A stretch of DNA of 64,000 nucleotides, taken from Streptococcus catagoni. GTDB taxonomy: Bacteria; Bacillota; Bacilli; Lactobacillales; Streptococcaceae. Numbering within the stretch: position 1 is the first letter of the stretch; each line of letters begins with the position of its first letter. The position numbers and the translations under genes were made by a program. Positions 8,529 to 19,742 of this stretch are shown here, in pieces. Where the stretch lies: NCBI RefSeq assembly GCF_011421425.1, contig NZ_WPCW01000002.1, positions 124,001 through 188,000 of the forward strand. The letters are read 5' to 3'. Below the pieces are notes generated by a model. That model searched no databases. It was given only the letters and a program-made list of their open reading frames with translations, and was not told where the DNA came from.

Positions 8529-10972
8529 TGTACGATTATTCAATAAAAATGCAAGAAATCTTTAAAGAGGCTCAGTGCCAAGCTGCTCGTTTTGAGAGTT
8601 CATTTTTAGAAAGCTGGCACCTCTTGTTGGCTATGGTAAAAATAGAGGATTCCATAGCTGGTTTAATCTTTAATGAATTTGAATCCAGAGTGTCAGTGGA
8701 GGAATACGAAGCAGCAGCCATTCTAGCAGTTGGTAAGAGTCCCTTAGAAGAAGTTGATAATTTTTCTTTAAAGGGACAATCAAAAACATTAAACCAATTA
8801 CTAGCCTTTTCTGCTGCTATTTGCCAGGTGACAAATGCCAAAGAAGTGGGCTCTGAACACCTGCTCTTTGCCATCTTACTGAACCCGGAGACCATGGCTG
8901 GCCGACTTTTGGAACTGGCTGGTTTTAAACTAAAGGACAATGGTAAAGGTGACCCTAGGTTTGCGGATTTACGTAAGGCTATCGAAATACATGCAGCCTA
9001 TAGCAAGGAAATCATCAAGGCAATCCACGATTTACGAAAACCTAAAAAAGCAAAAACTGGCGGCAGCTTCTCTGAGATGATGAAGCCTGTTAGCACAGCA
9101 GGAGACCTAACAGACTTTACCCGAGATCTAACAGAGCTAGCAAGCCAAGGTCTACTTGAGCCGGTTATTGGACGTGACAAAGAAATTTCACGAATGGTTC
9201 AGGTTTTAAGTCGAAAAACAAAGAACAATCCTGTTTTAGTTGGTGATGCTGGGGTTGGTAAAACGGCCTTGGCTTATGGCTTAGCTCAACGCATTGTTAA
9301 TGGAGCAATCCCATATGAGTTACAAGATATGCGTGTTCTTGAACTAGATATGATGAGTGTTGTTGCAGGAACCCGTTTTCGTGGTGACTTTGAGGAGCGC
9401 ATGAACCAGATTATTGACGATATTGAAAGAGATGGCCATATCATCTTATTCGTTGATGAACTGCACACCATTATGGGATCAGGAAGTGGCATTGATAGTA
9501 CCTTGGATGCTGCCAACATCCTTAAACCAGCCCTATCGCGTGGAACCCTTCACATGGTAGGTGCAACTACACAAGAAGAGTACCAAAAACATATTGAAAA
9601 GGATGCAGCCCTGTCAAGACGTTTTGCCAAGATCTTGATTGAAGAGCCAAGTATTGAAGATGCCTATGAGATTTTACTTGGTCTAAAAGAAACCTATGAA
9701 AGCTATCATAATGTTTCTATTTCTGATCAAGCTGTTGAAAAGGCTGTTAAAGTTGCCAAACGTTATTTAACCAATAAAAATTTACCTGATTCTGCCATTG
9801 ATCTACTGGATGAGGCTAGTGCCACTGTCCAAAGCTTGGTGAAAAAAGAAAAAGTGGGCTTTATCACTCCTATTGACCAGGCGATCATGGATGGTGACTT
9901 GAAGGGTCTTGCCAAACTTATTAAAGCCTCTAAGGAATCGCCAAAGGCAAAACCAATTCCAGTGACCGAAGAAGACATCATGTCTACTTTGAGCAAGTTA
10001 TCTGGTATTCCTCTTGAAAAAATCAGCCAGGCAGATAGTCAAAAATACCTGAACCTTGAAAAAGAACTCCATAAGCGCGTGATTGGTCAAGAAGATGCCG
10101 TTTCCGCAATTTCTAGAGCCATAAGACGTAATCAATCAGGAATAAGAACAGGTAAAAGACCCATTGGTTCCTTTATGTTCCTTGGTCCAACAGGAGTTGG
10201 TAAGACAGAATTGGCTAAGGCTTTAGCAGAGGTCTTATTTGATGATGAATCAGCCTTGATTCGTTTTGATATGTCTGAATACATGGAAAAATTTGCTGCC
10301 AGTCGTCTAAATGGTGCGCCTCCAGGCTATGTAGGTTATGATGAAGGTGGCGAACTGACTGAAAAGGTAAGAAATAAACCTTACTCAGTCCTACTGTTTG
10401 ATGAAATTGAAAAAGCCCATCCTGATATTTTTAATGTCCTTTTACAAGTGCTTGATGACGGTATGTTGACAGATAGCAGAGGACGCCGCGTTGATTTTTC
10501 AAATACCATTATTATTATGACTAGTAATCTAGGTGCCACAGCCTTACGCGATGATAAGACTGTTGGCTTTGGTGCTAAAGATATTAGTCGTGACCATAAG
10601 GCAATGGAAGAACGCATTCTAGAAGAACTGAAAAAAGCTTATAAACCAGAGTTTATAAACAGGATCGATGAGAAAGTAGTCTTCCACAGTCTCAGTGAAA
10701 AAGATATGCGAGAAGTGGTTCAGATTATGGTCAAACCATTAATAGATAACCTGGCAGAAAAAGGAATTGCTCTTAAATTCCAGCCATCTGCTCTTAAATA
10801 CCTTGCTGAAGAAGGTTATGATGTTGAAATGGGGGCACGTCCGCTAAGAAGAACACTCCAAACTCACATTGAAGACCAATTGTCTGAGTACATTTTGTCA
10901 GGACAATTATCTGAGGGACATCAACTCAAGATTGGAATGTCTCATGGAAAACTTAAGTTTGATATTCAATAA
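8528..10972 (+). CDS. clpC: ATP-dependent Clp protease ATP-binding subunit ClpC
   Basis: HSP100 unfoldase that feeds substrates to ClpP and resolves stress aggregates. It has an N-terminal Clp repeat domain, a first AAA+ module with GDAGVGKT and the ILFVDELHT Walker B, a middle domain, and a second module with GPTGVGKT and LLFDEIEKA. The C-terminal D2 small domain ends with GARPLRRTLQTHIEDQLSEY. At 814 residues it has standard length. I use the ATG at 8528 that overlaps the ctsR stop rather than the in-frame TTG just before it. A strong terminator follows. Confidence 0.97.
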   Translation: MYDYSIKMQEIFKEAQCQAARFESSFLESWHLLLAMVKIEDSIAGLIFNEFESRVSVEEYEAAAILAVGKSPLEEVDNFSLKGQSKTLNQLLAFSAAICQVTNAKEVGSEHLLFAILLNPETMAGRLLELAGFKLKDNGKGDPRFADLRKAIEIHAAYSKEIIKAIHDLRKPKKAKTGGSFSEMMKPVSTAGDLTDFTRDLTELASQGLLEPVIGRDKEISRMVQVLSRKTKNNPVLVGDAGVGKTALAYGLAQRIVNGAIPYELQDMRVLELDMMSVVAGTRFRGDFEERMNQIIDDIERDGHIILFVDELHTIMGSGSGIDSTLDAANILKPALSRGTLHMVGATTQEEYQKHIEKDAALSRRFAKILIEEPSIEDAYEILLGLKETYESYHNVSISDQAVEKAVKVAKRYLTNKNLPDSAIDLLDEASATVQSLVKKEKVGFITPIDQAIMDGDLKGLAKLIKASKESPKAKPIPVTEEDIMSTLSKLSGIPLEKISQADSQKYLNLEKELHKRVIGQEDAVSAISRAIRRNQSGIRTGKRPIGSFMFLGPTGVGKTELAKALAEVLFDDESALIRFDMSEYMEKFAASRLNGAPPGYVGYDEGGELTEKVRNKPYSVLLFDEIEKAHPDIFNVLLQVLDDGMLTDSRGRRVDFSNTIIIMTSNLGATALRDDKTVGFGAKDISRDHKAMEERILEELKKAYKPEFINRIDEKVVFHSLSEKDMREVVQIMVKPLIDNLAEKGIALKFQPSALKYLAEEGYDVEMGARPLRRTLQTHIEDQLSEYILSGQLSEGHQLKIGMSHGKLKFDIQ

Positions 10973-10981
10973 TACAAAAGG

Positions 10982-11007
10982 AGCTTAGACAAAATCTAAG
11001 CTTTTTT
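10982..11007 (+). terminator. clpC terminator
   Basis: AGCTTAGA and TCTAAGCT form a perfect 8-bp stem followed by a T run. Confidence 0.9.
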
Positions 11008-11010
11008 TCC

Positions 11011-11075
11011 TTGACTAATTTTAACCAAGTGATAAAATAGAAATATAGTTAGCACTCTATAGTGAAGAGTGCCAA
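11011..11075 (+). promoter_or_regulatory. groESL promoter with CIRCE operator
   Basis: TTGACT (11011-11016), 16 bp, TAAAAT (11033-11038). The CIRCE element at 11049-11075 reads TTAGCACTC-N9-GAGTGCCAA, one base from the perfect inverted repeat. HrcA repression of groESL follows from the known role of CIRCE; hrcA itself is not in the window. Confidence 0.95.
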
Positions 11076-11110
11076 AAAATTAAGACATTTCATTTATTGG
11101 AGGAAGCAAC

Positions 11111-11398
11111 ATGTTAAAACCGTTAGGTGACCGAGTGGTCGTAAAATTTGAAGAAGAAAAAGAACAGACAGTCGGTGGTTTTGTCCTCGCCGGAGCTCAT
11201 AAAGAGTCAACTCGAAAAGCTCAGGTTCTTGCTGTTAGCGAAACTGGCATGCGCACCATCACTGGTGAGATTGTTCCCCCTTCTGTAAAAGTGGGCGATC
11301 AGGTTTTGGTTGAAAGTGGTCAAGACTTAGAAGTGACTGTTGATGATGAGACAGTTTCTTTAATCAGAGAATCAGACATCTTAGCTATTATCGGTTAA
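11111..11398 (+). CDS. groES: Co-chaperonin GroES
   Basis: The 95-residue lid subunit of the GroEL folding chamber. It starts [12 protein letters not shown] and has the mobile-loop region [20 protein letters not shown]. The last residues [10 protein letters not shown] are typical. GGAGG sits just before the start. It is the first gene of the HrcA/CIRCE-controlled groESL operon, 40 bp ahead of groEL. Confidence 0.97.
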   Translation: MLKPLGDRVVVKFEEEKEQTVGGFVLAGAHKESTRKAQVLAVSETGMRTITGEIVPPSVKVGDQVLVESGQDLEVTVDDETVSLIRESDILAIIG

Positions 11399-11408
11399 GA
11401 AGTGATAA

Positions 11409-13067
<1,659 letters not shown>

Positions 13068-13115
13068 GAAGCTTGCTTTAAAAAGAAAACCAGATAGGCC
13101 AGCAAAGGCCAGTAC

Positions 13116-13153
13116 AAAGAGAGTCCCAGGCTAAAAAAATGGGGCTCTCTTTT
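13116..13153 (+). terminator. groESL terminator
   Basis: AAAGAGAGTCCC and GGGGCTCTCTTT pair around an A-rich loop, followed by T residues. Confidence 0.85.
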
Positions 13154-13269
13154 TTTTGATAATTATTTTGTCAAGATCAGGTAAATATGCTTGGAGTTAA
13201 GTCCTTAATTATGGTACAATCATTGTAGGAAAGTTAAAATTTCAAAACAATTAAATATGGAGTATTGAC

Positions 13270-16152
13270 ATGGTCAAAAAAGAGAGTCAGATTTTTAGTA
13301 TCCGTAAGACAATCCTAGGGGTTGGAAGTGTTTTATTAGGCGTCTTTTTAACGACATCCCTGGTGGCAGCAGATCAAGTGACAGCAGTTGGACCAGTAAC
13401 TTCTACACTTACTGTAGAAGTTCCAGCAGGACAGACGACTTCTCAGGTCCAGCCACTAGCAAGTAGTTCAGAACCTGCTAAGGAAGTCAACTCTGCTGCA
13501 GTAGGCAGCAGCACAGAACTTGCAGCAACAACCCCAAGTCAACCAAGTACGACAAGCACCGCAAGTACAGTTGATAACACTAGTCCCATAGTGAAAGAGA
13601 CTCTCATTGAAAGTCCTATTCGTTATGTTTCTGATGCGACCCAGCCTGTAGGTTACCGTCAGGTACAGACCCAAGGTACTAGCGGTAAATTGATTTATAG
13701 AAGTCTTAATGGACAGACCATTGTTGAAAGAATAGAGCCTACAGAGACAGTCATCGTACTGGGAACAAAAACAACTAGTCAAGTGCAAGAGACCCTTCCT
13801 GCCACAACGGAATATAGTATTGATGTGAGCAAGCCAGTTGGTGATAATCTTATTATTGCAGCCCAAGATGGACAAATCCTAAAAATTACAGACTATAAGA
13901 TCCAGACTCAATCAACAGCTCCAGTTAGCCCTGAAGTCTTGTCTCAAGCCTACAAGTGGACAAATGAAAACTTTTACCATGTGGATCAGACCAAGACCCA
14001 GCCAAGCGACCGTATTGCCATTGATAAATTATTTGTTTCCCTACCTCCAGTGACAGTTGACTACAACACCAAAGAAAGCACCGTCAGAGAATATGCGCAG
14101 TTTAGTGAAAACTATATCTATGCTTATGTGGATGTTCAAAATCCAGATGGCAGCACAAGTCGTAAGCAAATTATTAGGACTATAACAGGAGAAATGCTTG
14201 ATCCTAATAATGCAGAGCTTAGAAAAGAACTGGGACTGACTAATGACCTTGATTTCTATTCTCGACTTTTGGTAAGTAGTAGAGAAGACCTATGGACTGC
14301 CTCATCTCAGGACTATGGTGTTGACATAGTTCCAACAGACCTAACAACATCAACGGATGATTTTTTAAGATATAACAATAGTAATGTCATAAATGACGCA
14401 CTTTATGCTGATATTAAAGCAGATTACCTTCGTGCTAAGTTAGCTGAAACAGAGCTGACGCGTTTAGGAGGACTAAGCCAAGAACAAGCATCCTACATGG
14501 AAATGATTGAGAGTCAGTTCAAATCCCTGACTGAACGTTATAATGCCTATAAGGATGAGGTCGTAACGAACATTGACTATAGTCATACCAGCTTAATGAC
14601 AGCGGCGCAAAAAACAGATCTAGAAAGCAGGATCAGATCACTTCCCCAAGAAGTTCAGCGTCTTATCAACGATTTGACCATCTATGATAATGAAATCCCT
14701 AATATGGGACCTCTAACTTTAGGCTTGGCCAACTCAGCAGATCGCTCAATCTTTTTACAATATACTCCTAACACTACTATTACTAATCTAATGGAAACAA
14801 TCTTACATGAGATGACCCACTTGATTGACTATAAGAGTGGTATGTACCAAGAGAGTGTTGATAGGAATACAGATAATACACTAGGTACTGTAATGGCTTT
14901 TTCTGATACTCAAGAATTCTTGGATGTCTACCATACTTATTTTGCTCGGCCAGATGTTTGGTCCTATTATTCTGAAAAGAATGAAGAAGCTTTTGCAGAA
15001 GGCTTTGCCCAATATCTCATGCATCGTTTCTTTGGTTCTCCTTACACCAAGTATGCTATCTCACCATATGATGGCCAAGCCCATCAGACCACAGGAGACG
15101 GTTACAGTCCTTTTGCTGCTAGCGAGTATTACTTTGCTGACCTCTATCATAGATTGTTTGATTATCCAAGGACAGCAGAGGTGATTCCTTATACTGTAAG
15201 AACTAGTCAGATTGCCCCTGTTAATGGTAAGGTTGTCTATGGTGCAAAACCGCAAGAGACTATAGTGACAATACCTTATAAAACCATCTACCTGGGTGAT
15301 CCTAATAAGGCCTATGACCCTAGTGGCCAAAGTGACCTAGTTCAAACAGGGCTTACAGGGCAAGAAATTTTTAGAAAAAGCTATTCATTGGATGCTAATA
15401 ATCAATTGATTTCAAAGACAGAACTTGTGTCTGATCAAGCTGCCAAAGATCAAATTATAACCAGAGGTATTCAAGCTTCAGTTTCTAATATGACTCTTCC
15501 TAAGAGCGTTATCTATCAAGAAGTTACTGATGATTCCTTAGGTCAGTGGCAAGTCCTAGTCTCAGATATGGGAGAAGACGGTCTTAAGAGGATGACAACC
15601 CACTATAGTATTGATCCGGTGACAGGACAGATCAGTTCAAGTATGACAGAGGAAGTTCTAAAGACCATGCGTCCAATGATTGTCCTTTATAGAATAGGCT
15701 CATCAGTCTTTACAAAGATAGCTTATCAGACTCAGTATCTTTCAGATGATAGCTTAGCTCTAGGTAGTCAAAAGCTTGTCGCAGAAGGAAAAGATGGCAG
15801 TTCAACAAGGAATTTACAAGGTTACCACTTTGTAAAGGCAGGCGCAGACAGCCATTTTGAAAATATTGTCTATGCAGCAGAGAGCATCGTTCCTGCGCAA
15901 GCTAGAATTATAGCCATTGGAACCCTTGAAGCTAAGGCAGAAAGATCAATGCCAGTAAAAGAAAGAGCTTCACAAACAGTGCTAGTGGCTAAAGAACAAA
16001 TGCCTTTAGAGAAGAAGCCTTTGCAAGTCTTTAAAGCAAGTAAGGAGTACTTACCAGTTGCAGGTGACAAAGATAGTTTCTTCTTAAACCTAATGGCATC
16101 AAGTTTGACTTTTGCCTTTGTTCTTAAATTGTTTAAATCTAAAAAAGCCTAA
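13270..16152 (+). CDS. Wall-associated M34/ATLF-like zinc metalloprotease with G5-like domains
   Basis: A 960-residue predicted surface protein. Residues 1-35 are a secretion signal with an FSIRK variant of YSIRK. Residues 40-105 are rich in Ser, Thr and Ala. G5-like segments lie near 115-167, 640-730 and 800-890 and end in phrases such as TVIVLGTK and ARIIAIGT. The protease site is HEMTH at 513-517. Y566 and E573 lie in YYSEKNEEAFAEGF, aligning with Y728 and E735 of anthrax lethal factor (YGRTNEAEFFAEAF). The C-terminus has LPVAG at 928-932, a hydrophobic stretch and KSKKA, resembling a sortase signal with an unusual motif. RBS GGAG lies before the ATG, and a TACAAT -10 lies upstream. The cleavage target is unknown. 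The M26 (Zmp/IgA protease) family is the main alternative. Confidence 0.8.
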   Translation: MVKKESQIFSIRKTILGVGSVLLGVFLTTSLVAADQVTAVGPVTSTLTVEVPAGQTTSQVQPLASSSEPAKEVNSAAVGSSTELAATTPSQPSTTSTASTVDNTSPIVKETLIESPIRYVSDATQPVGYRQVQTQGTSGKLIYRSLNGQTIVERIEPTETVIVLGTKTTSQVQETLPATTEYSIDVSKPVGDNLIIAAQDGQILKITDYKIQTQSTAPVSPEVLSQAYKWTNENFYHVDQTKTQPSDRIAIDKLFVSLPPVTVDYNTKESTVREYAQFSENYIYAYVDVQNPDGSTSRKQIIRTITGEMLDPNNAELRKELGLTNDLDFYSRLLVSSREDLWTASSQDYGVDIVPTDLTTSTDDFLRYNNSNVINDALYADIKADYLRAKLAETELTRLGGLSQEQASYMEMIESQFKSLTERYNAYKDEVVTNIDYSHTSLMTAAQKTDLESRIRSLPQEVQRLINDLTIYDNEIPNMGPLTLGLANSADRSIFLQYTPNTTITNLMETILHEMTHLIDYKSGMYQESVDRNTDNTLGTVMAFSDTQEFLDVYHTYFARPDVWSYYSEKNEEAFAEGFAQYLMHRFFGSPYTKYAISPYDGQAHQTTGDGYSPFAASEYYFADLYHRLFDYPRTAEVIPYTVRTSQIAPVNGKVVYGAKPQETIVTIPYKTIYLGDPNKAYDPSGQSDLVQTGLTGQEIFRKSYSLDANNQLISKTELVSDQAAKDQIITRGIQASVSNMTLPKSVIYQEVTDDSLGQWQVLVSDMGEDGLKRMTTHYSIDPVTGQISSSMTEEVLKTMRPMIVLYRIGSSVFTKIAYQTQYLSDDSLALGSQKLVAEGKDGSSTRNLQGYHFVKAGADSHFENIVYAAESIVPAQARIIAIGTLEAKAERSMPVKERASQTVLVAKEQMPLEKKPLQVFKASKEYLPVAGDKDSFFLNLMASSLTFAFVLKLFKSKKA

Positions 16153-16307
16153 TACTAGGCTTTCTCAAGTGGTTATGACTATAGTTTGTCTGCTAATGAT
16201 AAAAGTAAGGCATGCTTAAGTTTTATTTAAGCTTTCTTAGTTATAGTGGACTTATCCCAAATAAGATCTATTTCCTTTAAGAAATAGCATCCTATCATAA
16301 CCTCCTT

Positions 16308-16337
16308 AAAAGCACTTGATTTCAATCAAGTGCTTTT
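16308..16337. terminator. Bidirectional terminator between protease gene and pepD
   Basis: AAAGCACTTGATT and AATCAAGTGCTTT form a perfect 13-bp stem with a 2-base loop and A/T tracts on both sides. It serves the convergent genes. Confidence 0.9.
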
Positions 16338-16344
16338 ATCCTGC

Positions 16345-17844
16345 TTAATTTTTAGACTTAGCTTTTTTAACTTTTTTGCTTTCTTTTACAAGTTTCTTTT
16401 CAATTTCTTTGAGGCGCTTAAAGGTTTTTTCAGCCCGATCCATTGAAACCTTGTTAGCTTTTTCTTCTGCTGCAGCTGGGTCTTTAGAGACTAAATCAGA
16501 GACTTCTTTAGTGGTGGTTTCTTGTTCAGTCATCCAGGTTTTTTCCAGTTTTTTCATTTCGTCAATCACTTCTGTGCCAAACTTTTTAGGGTTTGCTGCA
16601 ACCATGTCATTGATGTGTGAAATAGTCCAATACCAAGAGTCACCATTATATTTGGTGCTCTTTTCTTGATAAGCTTTATAGGTTTTGCTGATATTACCTA
16701 GGTAAGGGAGGTAAGGTGCATTGCGTGGGCTACCAATTGATAGCCACATAACGCCGCCGCCAAGCTCAGCAGGAACATCATCTTTTAGTTGGAAGATATG
16801 TGCTTCCATGACATTTGGATTTGAAATAGGATAAGCATAGCCTTTGATTGCTTCTTTGGATTTTGGTTTACCCTTTCCATCAAGTTCCATCTGATCCAAA
16901 GGTTTTAAATCAAGACCTTCAAAACGATTACGTTGTAATTTTTGAGCATCTTCTAAGGTGAATTTTTTATTTGTACTTTGTAGTAATTCATAATTATCAT
17001 CTTTGTAAGTGACTTTTGAATCTGGATCTAGAGATTTAATACCAGAAAAGGCACGTGATCTATTGGCATCATTCATTGGTGGATTATAAGACCTAGAAAC
17101 ATGGAATTTTCCATCAACCTTTTTGAAGCTTTTAGCTTTCTGAGCAACTTTTTGGACATCTGCTGAAGCAATTGTGTTTTCTTTGTCATCAAAGTTAACC
17201 TGACCTAGATAGAAGGTATTTGGGAAGACTGCAAATTTGTCATTTGGGAATTTTATGGCTACATATTGATGTCCAGATAAAATTTCCATGTACCAAATGC
17301 CCTCTTTATCAGCAATAGTAACGATATTACCCTCAGCTGAACCTTTTTCGTCAACGATCTTAGCAATTAATTGAATACCTTCTTTTGCTGTTTTAACACT
17401 TGGTAGAATGACGCTAGCCATAGAAGATTCTGCCAAACCATCCTTGACATAAGGGTCAACTTTTAGAATTTTCTTATTAGCTGACGCTGATACTGTTGCG
17501 GACATGGACACCCCATACTCGTTAGAACCAGCTTCATCATAAACACCTTCTTCAGGTGTTACATCTGGAACAGCGGTGTATTTAAAAGAGTGTTTTGGTA
17601 GTGGATATTCAAAGCCATTGGCTTGATCTTTCCATTTTTCCCCACTTTTATTATCTTTTGCTTTTCTGACAAGAAAGTTTTTGTTGTGGTTTGGTTCTAA
17701 GTCCTCTGTACGTCCGTAAAGAGTAGAACCATCTTTTGTTAAATCCTTACCAATAATGAATCCTGTGCATGCTGATGCTGAGGATTGAAATCCCAGAGCT
17801 GCAAGTGCGGTCACTGCCCCCAAGATTATTTTTTTCTTGTTCAT
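16345..17844 (-). CDS. Secreted C69-family dipeptidase
   Basis: Ntn-hydrolase peptidase of family C69 (PepD type), predicted to be exported. Residues 1-25 are a signal peptide ending SSASA, directly before CTGFIIGKD. Cleavage there would expose the Cys26 nucleophile. The signature YGRTEDLEPNHNKNFLVR and the segment GVMWLSIGSPRNAPYLPYLG follow. The last 80 residues are Lys/Glu-rich and may be a coiled coil. The start is preceded by GGAGG. The promoter carries a strong cre-like site over the start point. The exact peptide substrate is not shown by the sequence. Confidence 0.9.
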   Translation of the reverse strand: MNKKKIILGAVTALAALGFQSSASACTGFIIGKDLTKDGSTLYGRTEDLEPNHNKNFLVRKAKDNKSGEKWKDQANGFEYPLPKHSFKYTAVPDVTPEEGVYDEAGSNEYGVSMSATVSASANKKILKVDPYVKDGLAESSMASVILPSVKTAKEGIQLIAKIVDEKGSAEGNIVTIADKEGIWYMEILSGHQYVAIKFPNDKFAVFPNTFYLGQVNFDDKENTIASADVQKVAQKAKSFKKVDGKFHVSRSYNPPMNDANRSRAFSGIKSLDPDSKVTYKDDNYELLQSTNKKFTLEDAQKLQRNRFEGLDLKPLDQMELDGKGKPKSKEAIKGYAYPISNPNVMEAHIFQLKDDVPAELGGGVMWLSIGSPRNAPYLPYLGNISKTYKAYQEKSTKYNGDSWYWTISHINDMVAANPKKFGTEVIDEMKKLEKTWMTEQETTTKEVSDLVSKDPAAAEEKANKVSMDRAEKTFKRLKEIEKKLVKESKKVKKAKSKN

Positions 17845-17863
17845 AATAGTCCTCCAATAATAA

Positions 17864-17911
17864 TGTTAGCGCTTCCGTGATCATTATAATATAGTCCCTC
17901 TTTTAATTCAA
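17864..17911 (-). promoter_or_regulatory. C69 dipeptidase promoter with cre-like site
   Basis: On the minus strand, TTGAAT (17906-17911), 17 bp, TATAAT (17883-17888). Just downstream, CGGAAGCGCTAACA (17864-17877) matches the CcpA consensus at 12 of 14 positions and would cover the start point. Confidence 0.7.
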
Positions 17912-18091
17912 CAATTTTAATGAAAAAGAGATAGTTGTCATTTGTCTAAACCTTTGAAAATGATGATTAAGGCCTCTGATAAAGAGAGAGGACTTGGGGT
18001 CTTTGAGCTTCAATACAGGGCGGTTTTTTGAAAAAAAGAAAAATTTGGTATAATAAGAGAATCAATAGAAATGAAAGAGGACTGACTTCAA

Positions 18092-19708
18092 ATGAAAGTT
18101 TTTTTAAGGCAAAAGTGGGTTAAATTAACAGGTCTGATTTTGGGCTTGCTTGTCTTGTTCTCACTTGGCTTTGGAGCCTATTATTATTCAAAAACCACCT
18201 TTATTAATCGTTATTTACAGGCTAGAAGTAGCCATTCTGCTAGTGCTTTTGAAAATATAAAGGAATACCTAGTGTGGGCTGATACTGGTGAAAAAATAAC
18301 CAATGACCAAGCTCGCTTTGCTAACTACAAGCCTTTAAAGAAAGAAGAGATCAGCCAAACTGCGATCAAGCTAAAAAGAGCCACTTCTAAAGATGAGCTT
18401 TATATTACATCTGTTGGGCGAAAATTTTTCCTTTTCCCAGACTATCGTGTAGCTGTTAAACCAATCACCTTAACCATGGAAACCAATGTTCCTGATGTTG
18501 ACATTTTACTCAATCAAAAAAAGGTAGCCACGTCCACTTCAGAACATTTCAAAACAGAGGTTAAACGTTTACCTCTTGCTGACTACACTGCCAGTATAAG
18601 TGGTCACTATAAGAATAAAAAAATAGAAGTTTCTAAGAAGTATGATGGGCAAAATCGAAACTTAGATCTGACTGTGACTTTCAAAAATATCACTGTAACA
18701 AGTAATTTGAAAGAGGGAGAGCTTTATTTTGATGACAGCCGTGTCGGCACTCTAAGTGATGGGAAATGTCAGGTTAAGGATTACCCTATATCAGGAACAG
18801 TTAAGGCCTATGTCAAAAAGAGCTTTCCAGATGGCAAGGTGCAATCAAAGCGCCAAAATCTGGCAGACCTTCCAGAAGATGCTCATCTGACCTTGAATGT
18901 TGATAAGCTCTTAGATGATGAAAAAGCAGGATCCTATCTCCTAGCAGCCTTTGACCAGTTGATGATTTATAGCAGCCAGGGACAAGACTCTGCTACAGTG
19001 GCAGATGTTTTTGAAAATGGCGTTGAAAATGATTTCTATAAAGGGCTCAAAGAAAGTGTCAAAGAGAAGTTAGAAACAGATAGTAGAAAAGCCTCTGCCT
19101 TTGCCATCCCAAATGTGTCCTTGAATAAGCTAAGTCAGGTTGGTAAAACAAGCTATCTACTTGATTTTTCAGCAACCTATGATTATAGCTATAAGAAGGA
19201 GACTGACACTGCTAAAGGGACATCTGGCCATATTATTCAGGAATTGTCCGGCCAGCTAATCTTAAAAAAATCTGCTAATAAGTATTTGGTAAGTCAAAAA
19301 GGTAGAAAGAAAATAAACCTTGTGAGTGAGGAGAATCAGCTTAAGGAGCCATCTCTTTTTCCAGAAAAGCTTCTTGGAAAGTGGAAGGGTGAGAAAGATC
19401 AAGTCCTTTACACCGTGACCTTTTCTGAAGATGGAAGCATTACCCGAAAGATAGATTTTAAGGATCCAAAGAAAAAGGATCAAAGTATGACCGTTAAGGC
19501 GACCAAGTGTGAAGACAAGGGCAATGGAAGCTATCAAATCTTCTTTGCTTCTCCAGCTGATGCCTCGGTGTTCACCATTGATGGAAGTGTGGGAGAAAGA
19601 TCAGCCTATGGTGTACACATAAGTGGTGACAGACTATCTGTTCATATTTGGCAAGATGGCCAAAATCCTAATCTTGAAAAAGATGGCATGGCATTGATTA
19701 AAGAATAA
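18092..19708 (+). CDS. TcaA-like membrane-anchored extracellular protein
   Basis: A 538-residue protein with one N-terminal transmembrane helix (about residues 12-31, LTGLILGLLVLFSLGFGAYY). The large extracellular part has the repeated beta-rich layout of TcaA-type proteins, including TMETNVPDVDILLNQ and NITVTSNLKEGELYFDD. Family members in staphylococci are linked to glycopeptide response and wall stress. The usual N-terminal zinc ribbon is absent here. A TGGTATAAT extended -10 lies about 40 bp upstream. It is divergent from the dipeptidase gene and convergent with the pseudouridine synthase. Function is uncertain. Confidence 0.7.
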   Translation: MKVFLRQKWVKLTGLILGLLVLFSLGFGAYYYSKTTFINRYLQARSSHSASAFENIKEYLVWADTGEKITNDQARFANYKPLKKEEISQTAIKLKRATSKDELYITSVGRKFFLFPDYRVAVKPITLTMETNVPDVDILLNQKKVATSTSEHFKTEVKRLPLADYTASISGHYKNKKIEVSKKYDGQNRNLDLTVTFKNITVTSNLKEGELYFDDSRVGTLSDGKCQVKDYPISGTVKAYVKKSFPDGKVQSKRQNLADLPEDAHLTLNVDKLLDDEKAGSYLLAAFDQLMIYSSQGQDSATVADVFENGVENDFYKGLKESVKEKLETDSRKASAFAIPNVSLNKLSQVGKTSYLLDFSATYDYSYKKETDTAKGTSGHIIQELSGQLILKKSANKYLVSQKGRKKINLVSEENQLKEPSLFPEKLLGKWKGEKDQVLYTVTFSEDGSITRKIDFKDPKKKDQSMTVKATKCEDKGNGSYQIFFASPADASVFTIDGSVGERSAYGVHISGDRLSVHIWQDGQNPNLEKDGMALIKE

Positions 19709-19742
19709 AAAAGGCTCCATCTTTAAAGATGGAGTCCTTTTT
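19707..19742. terminator. Shared convergent terminator
   Basis: GGCTCCATCTT and AAGATGGAGTCC form a stem with A and T tracts on each side. It serves the TcaA-like gene and the convergent pseudouridine synthase gene. Confidence 0.9.
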
